A DNA stretch of 59,436 bases, taken from contig NZ_JARGYC010000027.1 of the NCBI RefSeq assembly GCF_029168335.1, positions 1 through 59,436 of the forward strand. The letters run 5' to 3'. Within the stretch, counting starts at the first letter, position 1. The number at the start of each line of letters is the position of its first letter. This document shows, in pieces, positions 1 to 9,441 of the stretch. The stretch is from Psychromarinibacter sediminicola (GTDB lineage Bacteria > Pseudomonadota > Alphaproteobacteria > Rhodobacterales > Rhodobacteraceae). A program made the position numbers and the translations under genes. Under the pieces are notes generated by a model, which saw only the letters and a list, made by a program, of their open reading frames with translations, ran no database searches and was not told where the DNA came from.

Positions 1-31
1 CGTTCGGGGGCCGCGCGACGGCGCATGGGGC

Positions 32-1960
32 TCAGGCCATGGCGTCGGCCCGGTCGGCGCGCACCTTCTCCGCCTCGCGGCCGTGGATTTCCTCGTAGTG
101 GTCGAACCGGCTCTCGTACCAGGCGGTCCCGTGGGTCAGCCCGCCCAGCGACTGCGCCAGCGCGTCCTGCGCCGGCGACGGGATCAGCGCGCGGAACACG
201 TCCCAGCCCTTGGCCGTCGGATGCGGGTCGAAGCCCAGAACCTGCCCCTTGAGCGATGAGATCTCCCCCACCAGCGCGCCGGTATAGACCGACGGCAGGT
301 GTATATCGACCTGGTCGATCGGCTGCAGCAGCACCGGCCCGCTTTCGGCCAGCGCCTCGCGCATGCCCATCATCCCGGCCGTGCGGAAGGCGAAGTCCGA
401 CGAATCCACCGAATGCGCCTTGCCGTCGGTCAGCGTCACGCCCACGTCGATCACCCGGAAGCCCAGCGGCCCGGTGCGGCACGCCTCTTCGCAGCCCGCC
501 TGCACCGCGGGGATATAGTTGCGCGGCACCGCCCCGCCCTTGACCACCTCGTCAAAGACGAAACCGGCGCCGCGCGGCTGCGGCTTGACGGTGATCTGGA
601 TGTCGGCGAACTGCCCTGCCCCGCCCGACTGCTTGCGGTGGCGATAATGCTTGTCGGTGCTCTTCGAGATCGTCTCGCGATAGCTGCCGGCGGGCACCGC
701 GTCGTTCACCTCGATGTCGAAATCGGCCGTCAGCATCTGCTTCAGCCGGCGCAGATGCATCATGCCCTGCAGGCAAACCAGCAGATGCCCGCTATCCTCG
801 TCCTGGCCCAGGGTCATCCCCGGGTCGATCGCCGCGATCTTGGTCAGCGCCGCCGACAGCCGCGCGTCGTCGCGCTCCGACACCGGCGTCAGCACGCGGC
901 GGAACACCGGCGGCGGCCCGAAGGCCCAGCCGGGCACCTCCACCGCCTGGTCGCCGACATAGACGCAGCCCGGGGTCAGGTGATCGGACTTCACCGCCAC
1001 GCCCAGCCCGCCGGGCTCGACCGCCGCCGCGGGCTTGCCGTCCGCCCCGTTCAGCGCGCCCAGCGTGTCGCCGCCCAGCGACTTGCCCTGCGCCAGCCCG
1101 CCGCCCAGGTCGCGCAGCAGCACCGACTTGCCCACATGCTTGCGGTTGTCGGCATAGACCCCGACGACGGCATGCGGCGCCACGCCCAGCCGCGCGGCCA
1201 CGGCCTCCGGCCCGGCGGTCTCGTGGCGCAGATCCTTCATCAGCCGGGTCAGCCCGTTGCGATGCGCGGCCGCGCCCAGGAAGACGGGGATGATCTGGTT
1301 GTTCTTGTGCATCTCGGCGACCATCGAGAAGACGTTCTCCGGCGCCGGCACCCGGTCCTCGATCAGCTGTTCCAGCAGGTCGTCGTTGAAATCGGCGATA
1401 TGCTCCAGAAGCTCGGTGCGCGCCTCCTGCTCGCGGTCCTTCATCGCCTCGGGCATCTCCACGAGCGAGGAGGGCTTGCCCTCGTGGTACTCCCAGGCGC
1501 GTTCCGAGATCAGGTCGACGGCGCCGGTGATCTCGCCGCCCTCGCGGATCGGCACCTGCCGCAGGACGAGAAGGTGGGCGGCATAGTGCTGCAGCGCGGC
1601 CACGGTGTCGCGGACCCGGCCCTCGAACCCGTCCATGTGGTTGACGAAGAGCGTGGCGGGCACCCCGGCCTCCTCGATCAGCCGCAGGTAGGGGGCGGCC
1701 TGCGGCGCCTGCTCGGGGTCGGGAGACACGACGACGACAGCATGGTCGCAGGCGGCCAGCGCGTGCCCCGCGGCGCCCAGGTTGTCGGTGCCGCCGGCGA
1801 TGTCGAAGGCGCCCCAGGGCTCGCCCAGATACGCGAACGTGGTCAGCGTGAAGCGGTCGGAGAAGCTGCTCTGATCGGCGCGGCCGTCGAGCGCGCCGAG
1901 CGCCTGGGTGAGGGTCGTTTTTCCGGACTGCGATGGTCCGAGAACCGTGAAGCAACGCAT
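32..1960 (-). CDS. EF-G-like translational GTPase (EF-G paralogue) with altered G motifs
   Basis: 642-residue protein with the domain order of elongation factor G: an N-terminal G domain, then domains II-V (domain IV around KHYRHRKQSGGAGQFADIQI, C-terminal domain V rich in the usual YxGxxxG elements). The start is the ATG at 1960, preceded by GGAGGA seven bases upstream; a longer frame to 2110 lacks a ribosome site. The P-loop is GPSQSGKT (residues 8-15). The G3 motif reads DIAGG (53-57) instead of DTPGH, so the catalytic His is absent, and G4 is NHMD (107-110) instead of NKMD. The length is a little below housekeeping EF-G (about 690-700). It is probably a paralogue rather than the main fusA, because no rpsL, rpsG or tuf lies nearby. 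Its exact role is unknown. Confidence 0.85.
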   Translation of the reverse strand: MRCFTVLGPSQSGKTTLTQALGALDGRADQSSFSDRFTLTTFAYLGEPWGAFDIAGGTDNLGAAGHALAACDHAVVVVSPDPEQAPQAAPYLRLIEEAGVPATLFVNHMDGFEGRVRDTVAALQHYAAHLLVLRQVPIREGGEITGAVDLISERAWEYHEGKPSSLVEMPEAMKDREQEARTELLEHIADFNDDLLEQLIEDRVPAPENVFSMVAEMHKNNQIIPVFLGAAAHRNGLTRLMKDLRHETAGPEAVAARLGVAPHAVVGVYADNRKHVGKSVLLRDLGGGLAQGKSLGGDTLGALNGADGKPAAAVEPGGLGVAVKSDHLTPGCVYVGDQAVEVPGWAFGPPPVFRRVLTPVSERDDARLSAALTKIAAIDPGMTLGQDEDSGHLLVCLQGMMHLRRLKQMLTADFDIEVNDAVPAGSYRETISKSTDKHYRHRKQSGGAGQFADIQITVKPQPRGAGFVFDEVVKGGAVPRNYIPAVQAGCEEACRTGPLGFRVIDVGVTLTDGKAHSVDSSDFAFRTAGMMGMREALAESGPVLLQPIDQVDIHLPSVYTGALVGEISSLKGQVLGFDPHPTAKGWDVFRALIPSPAQDALAQSLGGLTHGTAWYESRFDHYEEIHGREAEKVRADRADAMA

Positions 1961-2278
1961 GATTGTCCTCCTTCCGTTTCGTTGGCATGGCCGCGCGAAG
2001 GCGTCCTGCCCGAACGGAATGTGCCTGCGTCGCTGCCCCAGCCGGCCCGGAGGTGTGCGGATGTGCCGCCGCATCGCCCGCGGGGGGCGTGTCCGGTATG
2101 GTCGGCGCAAGGCGCTGTAGGGTCAAGGGAATTCGGGGGGCCGGGCCGCGCCGCCGCGGCCCCGGAGACCGGCCCCGATGCCGCCGCGCCGCGCGCGCTC
2201 TCGGGCCAGGGCCGATGCCGCCACGGCCGCGCCGCGCGCGGCTTGTCTTCGCGCGCCGGAGCCGTAACACTGCCCTCC
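1961..2278. other. divergent intergenic region between EF-G-like gene and ClC gene
   Basis: A 318-bp stretch with no convincing gene. It holds the ribosome-binding site of the leftward EF-G-like gene (GGAGGA, read on the minus strand) and must contain promoters for both neighbours, but I see no clear -35/-10 pair, operator dyad or RNA gene. It is very GC-rich, with runs of GCC/GCG. Confidence 0.5.
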
Positions 2279-4006
2279 ATGCGACGCAGCCGGGAAAACG
2301 CGACGGCCGGTCCGGCCCTGCGCATGCTGGTCCTCACCGGCGCGGCGCTCGCGATCGGCACGCTCGCCGCCTTCGCCGCCATCGCGCTGGTCGAGATCGT
2401 CTCCGCCCTCAACAGCCTGCTGCTCGTCGACCCCCGCGCCCGGGTCCAGTGGGAGCGGCAGGCCGGAATCGTCACCGCCGCGACCCTGCTGGTGCCCACG
2501 ATCGGCGGCCTGCTCGTCGGCCTGGCGCACCGGCACCTGTCGCCCGACGGCCGGCCGCTGGGCCCGCCCGACGTGATCCGCGCGGTGCAGTTCCGCGCGG
2601 CCCTGCCCCCGGCCCGCAGCGGCCTGGTCTCGACCGCGACGGCGGCGCTGTCGCTGGGCGTCGGGGCGTCGGTCGGCCAGTACGGGCCGATGGTCTATCT
2701 GGGCGCGATGATCGGCGGCGTCGCGCGGCGGCTGCGCCTGGGCGTGCCGAACCTCGCGGCCATCGCCGTCAGCTGCGGCGTCGCCGCGGCGATCTCGACG
2801 GCCTTCAACGCGCCCATCGCCGGGCTGGTCTTTGCCCATGAGGTGGTGCTGCGCCACTACGCGACGCAGGCCTTCGCGCCCGTCGCGGTCGCCTCGGCCA
2901 CCGGCTATGTCATCGCCAACGTCATCTTCGACCGCCCCGCGCTGTTCCTGATCCAGTTCGCCGGCGTCTCCCGCGGGCACGAATTCGTGCTGTTCGCCGT
3001 GCTCGGCATCCTCGTGGCGCTGGCGGCGGTGGGCTTCATGCGGCTGCTGCTGGCCACCGGGCCGCGGCTCGCCCTCGCCGTCGCGCGGCCCGAACTGCGC
3101 CCCGCGCTGGCCGGGCTCGCCGTGGGCACGACCGCGCTGGCGCTGCCGGACGTGCTGGGCATCGGGGCCGAGACGCTGCGCTTTACCACCATCGAGGGCG
3201 CCTTCGGCATGGCGGAGCTGGTCGTGCTGGTCGCCGCCAAGATCGTCCTGACGGCGCTCTGCATCGGGGCCGGTTTCTCTGGCGGCGTGTTCAGCCCGGC
3301 GCTGCTGATCGGCAGCCTGATGGGGGCGCTGTTCTGGACCTTGGCCACGGGCGTCGCGGGCGTGGCGACCTCAGGCGTGGCGGTCTACGCGATCTGCGGC
3401 ATGATGGCCTTCGCCAGCTCGGTGATCGGCGCGCCGCTGACCTGCGTGCTGATCGTGTTCGAGCTGACGCGCAGCTACGACGTGACCATCGCGGCCATGG
3501 TCGCCGTGGTCTTCGCCAACCTCGTCTCGCACCGCCTCTTCGGGCGGTCGCTGTTCGACGTCCAGCTCGCCGGGCGCGGGGTCGATCTGTCGCTCGGCCG
3601 CGAATGGGCCCGCCTCGCCGCGCTGCGCGTGCTGGACCTTGTCCGCGACGACGCGGTCGTCGCCGAGACGGGCGAGGCGCCGGACGCGGTCGCCGACCGG
3701 CTGTCGCGGCAGGGTTGGCGGCAGGCTTTCGTCGCCGGCCCCGACGGGCGCTTCGCCGGCGTCTTCACCCCCGGGGCGCCGGCGGCCACGGTCGGCGACG
3801 CCGCGCGCCCGCCGACCCTGACCTTCGACGAGACGACCGACGTCGCGGGGGCGATGGAGCGGCTGCGCGGCTTCGTCGGCGATGCCGTCCCGGTGGTCGA
3901 CAGCGCCAGCGGCCGCCTCCTCGGCGTGGTGTCCGAGGCCGATGTCGTCGCCGCCTGGCTGGACGAATCCGAACGGCTGAGAAAGGAAGAGAATGCGTCG
4001 CTTTAG
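2279..4006 (+). CDS. ClC-family chloride channel/transporter with C-terminal CBS pair
   Basis: 575-residue integral membrane protein of the ClC family: about ten or more hydrophobic helices (residues 15-440) and a C-terminal CBS-domain pair (about 470-565). Family landmarks are GQYGP (133-137) in the place of the G(K/R)EGP signature, FNAPIAGLVF (176-185), and GFSGGVFSP for the GxFxP anion-binding signature. Relative to E. coli ClC, the external gating Glu of GREGP is Tyr135, the internal proton Glu is Val189 (AHEVV against IIEEM), the GSGIP serine is replaced, and the C-terminal Tyr ligand appears as Phe. This argues against standard 2Cl-/H+ exchange and for a channel-like or unusual anion pathway. 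The ATG at 2279 was chosen as the first start before the hydrophobic domain. The gene overlaps the next by 14 bp. Confidence 0.88.
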   Translation: MRRSRENATAGPALRMLVLTGAALAIGTLAAFAAIALVEIVSALNSLLLVDPRARVQWERQAGIVTAATLLVPTIGGLLVGLAHRHLSPDGRPLGPPDVIRAVQFRAALPPARSGLVSTATAALSLGVGASVGQYGPMVYLGAMIGGVARRLRLGVPNLAAIAVSCGVAAAISTAFNAPIAGLVFAHEVVLRHYATQAFAPVAVASATGYVIANVIFDRPALFLIQFAGVSRGHEFVLFAVLGILVALAAVGFMRLLLATGPRLALAVARPELRPALAGLAVGTTALALPDVLGIGAETLRFTTIEGAFGMAELVVLVAAKIVLTALCIGAGFSGGVFSPALLIGSLMGALFWTLATGVAGVATSGVAVYAICGMMAFASSVIGAPLTCVLIVFELTRSYDVTIAAMVAVVFANLVSHRLFGRSLFDVQLAGRGVDLSLGREWARLAALRVLDLVRDDAVVAETGEAPDAVADRLSRQGWRQAFVAGPDGRFAGVFTPGAPAATVGDAARPPTLTFDETTDVAGAMERLRGFVGDAVPVVDSASGRLLGVVSEADVVAAWLDESERLRKEENASL

Positions 4007-5075
4007 CCTTCTGCGCCTCGCCCTCCCCCTCGTCCTCGTCCTTCTCCTTGCCCAGGCGCTCCCCGCGGCGGCGGCGGACCTCACGGTGGTCAGCTGGGGC
4101 GGCAGCTACGAGGCGGCCCAGCGCCGCGCCGTGATCGCGCCGTTCGAGGCCGAGACCGGCATCGCGACCGAGGTGGTGCAATACGACGGCACCGCCGCCG
4201 CCATCGCGCGGCGCGCCGCAGCCGAAGGCTGGGACGTGATCGACATGCTCTCCGACCAGGCCCGCGTCGCCTGCGCCGCCGGGCTGCTGCAGGAGATCGA
4301 CGCCGCCGCCCTGCTCGGCCGCGCGGCGCTGGCGGATTTCGCGCCGGCCGGCCCGACCCGCTGCGCCATCCCGCAGAACGTCTATGCCCGGGTGATGGCC
4401 TATGACGAGCGCGCCTTTCCCGGCGTGAAGCCCAGCCGGATCGGCGATTTCTTCGACACCGACCGCTTCCCCGGCAAGCGCGCGGTGCAGCGCGGCCCCG
4501 ACGGCATCCTCGAATGGGCGTTGCTGGCCGAGGGCGTGCCGCCGGAACAGGTCTATGGCCTGCTCAGCACCGACCGGGGCCTGCGGCTGGCCATGCGGCG
4601 GCTGGACGCGATCCGCGACGACATCGTCTGGTGGACCGATCCGGCCGAGCCCGCCGCGATGCTGGCCGACGGCCGCGCGGTGATGGCGGCGGGCTTCAAC
4701 GGCCGGTTCTTCGATGCCGCCCGGTCGCAGGCCGCGCCGATCAACATCGTCTGGGACGGCCGCATCATCGGCATCGAGGTCTGGGCCATCGCCGCCTCGA
4801 CCGATGCGCCGGAGGCCGCGCGCGCCTTTCTCGCCCACGCCCTCGGCCCCGACGCGATGGCCCGCCTCGCCGAGCGCATCCCCTACGGGCCCGCCCGCCG
4901 CTCCGCCTTCGAGCGCATCGGCCAGAATCCCGAGACCGGCGCGCCGATGCGCGTCTTCCTGCCCAACGCGCCGGGCCACGGCGCGCGGGCGCTGGTGCGC
5001 GACAGCCTGTGGTACGCCAATACCGAGGAGTTGCGGACCCGCCGGTTCGAAAGCTGGCTGGACGGCGACCGCTAG
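3993..5075 (+). CDS. periplasmic polyamine-type ABC substrate-binding protein (PotD/PotF family), orphan
   Basis: 360 residues with a clear Sec signal peptide (MRRFSLLRLALPLVLVLLL..., cleaved after the AAA region near residue 28). The mature domain starts LTVVSWGGSYEAAQRRAV, typical of spermidine/putrescine-type solute-binding proteins (SBP_bac family). The start overlaps the ClC gene end and is preceded by GGAAGAG, so it is probably translationally coupled to it. No permease or ATPase gene lies next to it, unlike the full polyamine importer at 51.8-55.9 kb. The ligand cannot be read from sequence; polyamine, opine or another small cation is possible. Confidence 0.82.
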   Translation: MRRFSLLRLALPLVLVLLLAQALPAAAADLTVVSWGGSYEAAQRRAVIAPFEAETGIATEVVQYDGTAAAIARRAAAEGWDVIDMLSDQARVACAAGLLQEIDAAALLGRAALADFAPAGPTRCAIPQNVYARVMAYDERAFPGVKPSRIGDFFDTDRFPGKRAVQRGPDGILEWALLAEGVPPEQVYGLLSTDRGLRLAMRRLDAIRDDIVWWTDPAEPAAMLADGRAVMAAGFNGRFFDAARSQAAPINIVWDGRIIGIEVWAIAASTDAPEAARAFLAHALGPDAMARLAERIPYGPARRSAFERIGQNPETGAPMRVFLPNAPGHGARALVRDSLWYANTEELRTRRFESWLDGDR

Positions 5076-5250
5076 GCGGCGGCGCGGCCGATCCCGTGCC
5101 GTGCCGCGTGGACGTCCAAGGATCCTGTTAGCGGTATCGCCATTGAAATCAGAGACTTGACTAGGCGTCCAACCTTGGACACTTTCCCGGTTCCACATCC
5201 CCCCGGAATCGTCCATAACCCCCGCCGTCACCCGATCCGAGGCCGGAGCC

Positions 5251-6537
5251 ATGCACGACATCCGTTTCATCCGCGAGAATCCCGACGCCTTCGACGCCGC
5301 CCTCGCCCGGCTGGGCGTGGCCGCGGCCTCGCCCGAGATCCTCGCCGTCGACGCCGCCCGCCGCGAGGCGATCCAGAAGGCCGAGACCGCCCAGGCCGAG
5401 CGCAACGCCGCCTCCAAGGAGGTCGGCAAGGCCAAGGCCAGCGGCGACGAGGCCGAGTTCGAACGCCTCCGCGCCCTGGTCGCCGCCAAGAAGGACGAGA
5501 TCGCCGCGCTGGAGGACGAGGCCCGCCAGGGCGACGCGAAGCTCGCAGAGCTCCTGATGGGCCTGCCGAACCTGCCCCTCGACGACGTCCCCGACGGCGC
5601 CGACGAGGACGACAATGTCGAGATCCGCCGCTGGGGCGAGCCGCGGGCTTTCGATTTCGAGCCGAAGGAGCACTACCAGCTCGCCTGCGCGCAGGGCCTC
5701 GACTTCGAGACCGCCGCCAAGCTCTCCGGCTCGCGCTTCGTGGTGATGCGCGGCGCCATGGCCCGGCTCCACCGGGCGCTGGCGCAGTTCATGCTGGACG
5801 TCCATACCACCGAGAACGGCCTGACCGAGACCAACGCCCCCGTGCTGGTCCGCGACGAGGCGATGGTCGGCACCGGCCAGCTGCCCAAATTCGCCGAGGA
5901 CAGCTATCAGACCCGCGAGGGCTGGTGGCTGATCCCGACCTCCGAGGTCACCCTGACCAACACCGTCCGCGAGACGATCCTCGACGCGGCCGAGCTGCCG
6001 ATCCGCCTGACCGCCCATTCGCTGTGCTTCCGGTCGGAGGCGGGCAGCGCGGGCAAGGACACCTCGGGCATGCTGCGCCAGCACCAGTTCGAGAAGGTCG
6101 AGATGGTGTCGATCACCCATCCCGACGCCGCGCTGGACGAGCACGCCCGGATGACCCGCTGCGCCGAGGACATCCTGGAACGCCTGGGCCTGCCCTACCG
6201 GACCATCGTGCTGTGTACCGGAGACATGGGCTTCGGCGCGCGCAAGACGCATGACATCGAGGTCTGGCTGCCCGGCCAGGACACCTATCGCGAGATCAGC
6301 TCGGTCTCGGTCTGCGGCGCGTTCCAGGCGCGGCGGATGAACGCCCGGTTCCGGCCCGAGGGCGGCAAGCCGGACTTCGTCCACACGCTGAACGGCTCCG
6401 GCGTCGCGGTGGGCCGCTGCCTGATCGCGGTGCTGGAGAACGGCCAGCAGGAAGACGGCTCCGTCCTCTTGCCTCAGGCGCTGCACCCCTATCTTGGCGG
6501 GAAGACACAGGTGACGGCAAAAGGCGAGTTGGCGTGA
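5251..6537 (+). CDS. serS: seryl-tRNA synthetase
   Basis: 428 residues, the usual SerRS length. It charges tRNA-Ser in the cytoplasm. The N-terminal [22 protein letters not shown] and the following charged helices (about residues 30-100) form the tRNA-binding coiled-coil arm. The class II core shows motif 2 around [20 protein letters not shown] and motif 3 around [19 protein letters not shown]. The ATG at 5251 matches the conserved family start. The gene ends GTGA-overlapped with the next reading frame, so the two are likely cotranscribed. Confidence 0.98.
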   Translation: MHDIRFIRENPDAFDAALARLGVAAASPEILAVDAARREAIQKAETAQAERNAASKEVGKAKASGDEAEFERLRALVAAKKDEIAALEDEARQGDAKLAELLMGLPNLPLDDVPDGADEDDNVEIRRWGEPRAFDFEPKEHYQLACAQGLDFETAAKLSGSRFVVMRGAMARLHRALAQFMLDVHTTENGLTETNAPVLVRDEAMVGTGQLPKFAEDSYQTREGWWLIPTSEVTLTNTVRETILDAAELPIRLTAHSLCFRSEAGSAGKDTSGMLRQHQFEKVEMVSITHPDAALDEHARMTRCAEDILERLGLPYRTIVLCTGDMGFGARKTHDIEVWLPGQDTYREISSVSVCGAFQARRMNARFRPEGGKPDFVHTLNGSGVAVGRCLIAVLENGQQEDGSVLLPQALHPYLGGKTQVTAKGELA

Positions 6538-7253
6538 GCGATACTGCGCGGATGAAATCGGTGCTGGTGGTGACGGGGGCGATTGCCTTCGTCATGTCGC
6601 CGATCGTCTCGAACAGCTTCGGCGGGTTCGAGCCGGGCCAGTTCCCGGTGCCGCAGGACGACCCGCCGGTGCAGCCCGCGGGCTACGCCTTTTCGATCTG
6701 GACGCTGATCTACGGCTGGCTGCTGGTCCATGCGGGCTTTGGGCTGGTCAAGCGCGCGGACGCCGAGGACTGGGACCGCACGCGCATACCGCTGACGATC
6801 TCGCTGGTGCTGGGCGCGGCCTGGATCCCCATCGCGCTGCGCTCGCCCCTGATGGCCACGGTCCTGATCTGGGGGATGCTGGCCACCGCGCTCTGGGCGC
6901 TGTTCGTGGCCCCCCGACGCGACACATGGTGGGCGCGGGTGCCCCTGGCGCTCTACGCGGGCTGGCTGACCGCCGCCGCCTGGGTGTCGGTGGCCCTGAT
7001 CGGCGCCGGCTGGGGCATCGGGCCCGGGGCGCTGGCCTGGGCATGGATCGCGCTGATCGCGGCGCTGCTGTCCGCGGCCGGGGTGCTGACGCGGCTGGGC
7101 CGGGCGCCGGATTACGGGCTGCCGTTGGCCTGGGGGCTGGTCGGGATCACAGTCGCCAACCTCTCCGCCAACCTGCTGCTGGCGCTGGCCGCCGCGCTCG
7201 GCGCCGCTCTCATCCTGGCGCTGTCGCTGCTCGCTCCGCGCCCAAACAGGTAA
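6534..7253 (+). CDS. TspO/MBR-like polytopic membrane protein
   Basis: 239 residues starting at a GTG that overlaps the serS stop (GTGA). About seven hydrophobic helices are visible, and Trp is frequent ([44 protein letters not shown]). The pattern resembles the tryptophan-rich sensory protein/TspO-MBR family and its larger relatives, but I do not see enough diagnostic residues to assign a ligand such as tetrapyrrole. Nothing in the neighbourhood points to a pathway; coupling to serS is probably only positional. Confidence 0.6.
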   Translation: MSDTARMKSVLVVTGAIAFVMSPIVSNSFGGFEPGQFPVPQDDPPVQPAGYAFSIWTLIYGWLLVHAGFGLVKRADAEDWDRTRIPLTISLVLGAAWIPIALRSPLMATVLIWGMLATALWALFVAPRRDTWWARVPLALYAGWLTAAAWVSVALIGAGWGIGPGALAWAWIALIAALLSAAGVLTRLGRAPDYGLPLAWGLVGITVANLSANLLLALAAALGAALILALSLLAPRPNR

Positions 7254-7375
7254 GCCCAGACCTTCGAAGTGGCGTCCTGAGGGCAGACCGTGCAGCCTCC
7301 CCTGCCCGCCGGCCAGCGCGTCGCCTCTCCGATTTCAGAAAAGACAACGCGCGGTCGCGCTCAATCTGGCAGCGG

Positions 7376-8392
7376 CTATTCCGCCGGGACGGCGGCGACG
7401 GACCGCTCCTTCGGGAAGGGTACCAGGCGCTCCTGCTCCTCGTCCCAGAGCTTCAGCTTGAACGAGCGGATCGCCTCGGGCCATTCGATGCGCGGCATCT
7501 CCAGCTCCGGCGGCAGCTCGAAATGGCACTTGCGCAGCCGGTAGGAGGGGATCGCGGGCATGAAGTGATGGATGTCGTGATAGGCGATGTTGCCGGTGCC
7601 GATATCCCACCAGTGGCCCAGGTTCAGACAGGACGACCCCTGCAGCGTGGCGCGGCGGAAGTCGAGGTCGGGCTTACGGTCCCAGTAGGTGTCCTCGAAA
7701 TTGTGCTGCAGGTAGACGAGGAAGACGCCGATCATCCCCGACAGCGCCGAGATGCCGAGGAAGACGAACAGGCCCTGCCAGTCGAAGACATACCAGATCG
7801 CGAACAGCCACAGCGCGAAGGCGAGGTTGTGCAGCAGCACCCCCGCGACGCCGATCTTCGGCGTGTTCTGCGGCCAGCGATAGGCGAAGAAATAGGTCCA
7901 GATCGCGCCCACCGGGATCAGCACGAAGGGGTTGCGGTAGAGCCGGTAGTAGAGCCGTTTCCAGAAACCGGCCTCGTTCCACTCCCTCAGCGTCATGGTG
8001 TAGATCTCGGTGGTCTCGCGGTGTTCGAGATTGCCGAGATAGGCGTGGTGCATGTTGTGGTTGTACTGCATCGCCCGGTACGGCGTCATCGCGAAGGGCG
8101 AGAGCACGTAGCCGGCGATGTCGTTCACCCGCTTCGAGGAGAACAGCGAATGGTGACCGCAGTCGTGCATCAGCACGTAGAGCCGCACGCCGGCGAAGGC
8201 GGTGACGACGCAGAACGGCAGCGACAGCCAGACCGAGGTCTCGAACAGCGTCAACGCCAGGTAGAGCGTGGTGAAGAACACCGCGAAGGTCCCGAAATAG
8301 CTGGCGGCGGCCAGAAGGTCGTTCTTTCCGGTGTATTTCAGAAGGTGCTTGCGCAGTTCCGGCGATGCGTAGTCGCTCATGACGCCCCCCAT
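7376..8392 (-). CDS. membrane fatty-acid desaturase (paralogue 1)
   Basis: 338 residues of the membrane di-iron fatty-acid desaturase family (FA_desaturase). Three histidine boxes are present: HDCGHHS (76-82), HNMHH (112-116) and HDIHHF near residue 258, with hydrophobic helices at about 25-50, 55-75, 155-175 and 185-230. It would introduce a double bond into acyl chains of membrane lipids using an electron donor not encoded here. The ATG at 8392 has GAAGG eight bases upstream; an in-frame ATG at 8380 is a possible alternative. It lies 44 bp downstream of a second desaturase with the same layout; a GC hairpin (CGCCC/GGGCG) sits between them at 8411-8425. Regiospecificity is not readable. Confidence 0.9.
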   Translation of the reverse strand: MGGVMSDYASPELRKHLLKYTGKNDLLAAASYFGTFAVFFTTLYLALTLFETSVWLSLPFCVVTAFAGVRLYVLMHDCGHHSLFSSKRVNDIAGYVLSPFAMTPYRAMQYNHNMHHAYLGNLEHRETTEIYTMTLREWNEAGFWKRLYYRLYRNPFVLIPVGAIWTYFFAYRWPQNTPKIGVAGVLLHNLAFALWLFAIWYVFDWQGLFVFLGISALSGMIGVFLVYLQHNFEDTYWDRKPDLDFRRATLQGSSCLNLGHWWDIGTGNIAYHDIHHFMPAIPSYRLRKCHFELPPELEMPRIEWPEAIRSFKLKLWDEEQERLVPFPKERSVAAVPAE

Positions 8393-8436
8393 CGAGATGC
8401 CTTCAGCTGTCGCCCGGAACGGGCGATGGCGCGCGC

Positions 8437-9441
8437 CTAATAATTAGGATTCGCTCGCGTTTGTCCAGCCGCCGCGGCGCGGCGGGGCGGGAACGGCACC
8501 ATGCGGCCGGCCTCTTCGTCCCAGAGTTTCCAGCGCAGGCAGCCCGCCGCCTCGCGCCAGCCGATGCGGCGCGTGCGGAACGTGCCGTCCAGATCGCGGT
8601 GGCAGCGTTTCAGGTTGTAGCAGGGAATCCGCGGGTTCAGGTGGTGCAGGTCGTGATAGGCGATGTTCGCGGTGCAGATGTCGAAGAGGGCGCCGAAATC
8701 CAGCACGGCGGAGCCTTCGATCGCGGCCCGGTCGAAGCGCAGCTGTTCCGGCCGGGTCCAGACCACATCCTCGAAATTGTGCTGGACGTAGGGGATCACG
8801 ACGCCGCAGGACACGCCGAGGATGACAGAACCCAGCCAGGCCCAGATCGCCGGCCAGCCCCAGCCAAGCCACAGCGCGGCCAGAAGCCCGGCCAGCAGCG
8901 CGTTGTGAACGATCAGGTTGCCGAGCCCGGACTTGCGGGCATTGCGCGGCCAGCGGTAGCGGATGACGTAAAGCAGCGTCGGCCCGATCAGGAACAGCAT
9001 CGCGAAGCTGCGATAGGCGCGGTAGGCGGCGCGCTTCCACCAAGGCGCGGCGCGGTACTCGGCCAGGGTCATCACGTAGATCTCGCTGGAGTCGCGGCGG
9101 TCGAGGTTTCCGATATGCGCGTGATGCAGATTGTGGTTGTAGCGGATCGCCTTGTACGGCGTCAGCGTCAGCGGCGACAGGAGCGTGCCGGCAATGTCGT
9201 TGGCGCGGCGCGTGGTGAAGAACGACCCGTGGCCGCAGTCGTGCTGCAGCATGTAGAGCCGGACGGCGGCGATGCCGGTCACGAACATCACCGGCAGCGC
9301 GGCGAGCCAGCGGTCGCCGCGCACGAGCAGGATCGCGACGGCCAGGCCGGCGGCATAGACGGCCAGGGTCGCGGCCAGTTGCACCGCGGCGATGCGGTTG
9401 TCGCGCGCCGTGTAGGCGCGGGTGCGTTCCCTGGGCGTCAC
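8437..9441 (-). CDS. membrane fatty-acid desaturase (paralogue 2)
   Basis: About 334 residues from the GTG at 9441; the open frame extends to 9585, but that extension is basic and Pro-rich with no family similarity, while GAGGA lies about 12 bases before the GTG. Histidine boxes are HDCGH (67-71), HNLHH (103-107) and HDLHHL near the C-terminus, as in the downstream paralogue, and the segment MTLAEYRAAPWWKRAAYRAYR matches MTLREWNEAGFWKRLYYRLYR there. It is a tandem duplicate that has diverged substantially. The stop codon lies in a small AT-rich palindrome (CCTAATAATTAGG, 8436-8448). Confidence 0.85.
   Translation of the reverse strand: MTPRERTRAYTARDNRIAAVQLAATLAVYAAGLAVAILLVRGDRWLAALPVMFVTGIAAVRLYMLQHDCGHGSFFTTRRANDIAGTLLSPLTLTPYKAIRYNHNLHHAHIGNLDRRDSSEIYVMTLAEYRAAPWWKRAAYRAYRSFAMLFLIGPTLLYVIRYRWPRNARKSGLGNLIVHNALLAGLLAALWLGWGWPAIWAWLGSVILGVSCGVVIPYVQHNFEDVVWTRPEQLRFDRAAIEGSAVLDFGALFDICTANIAYHDLHHLNPRIPCYNLKRCHRDLDGTFRTRRIGWREAAGCLRWKLWDEEAGRMVPFPPRRAAAAGQTRANPNY

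Noticed and set aside
1961-2278. possible small gene between the EF-G-like and ClC genes
   Set aside because: Frames here are extensions of flanking frames with Arg/Ala/Pro-rich shadow composition and no ribosome site.
5076-5250. tRNA or riboswitch before serS
   Set aside because: Only short dyads are visible; no cloverleaf, T-box or known riboswitch core can be drawn.
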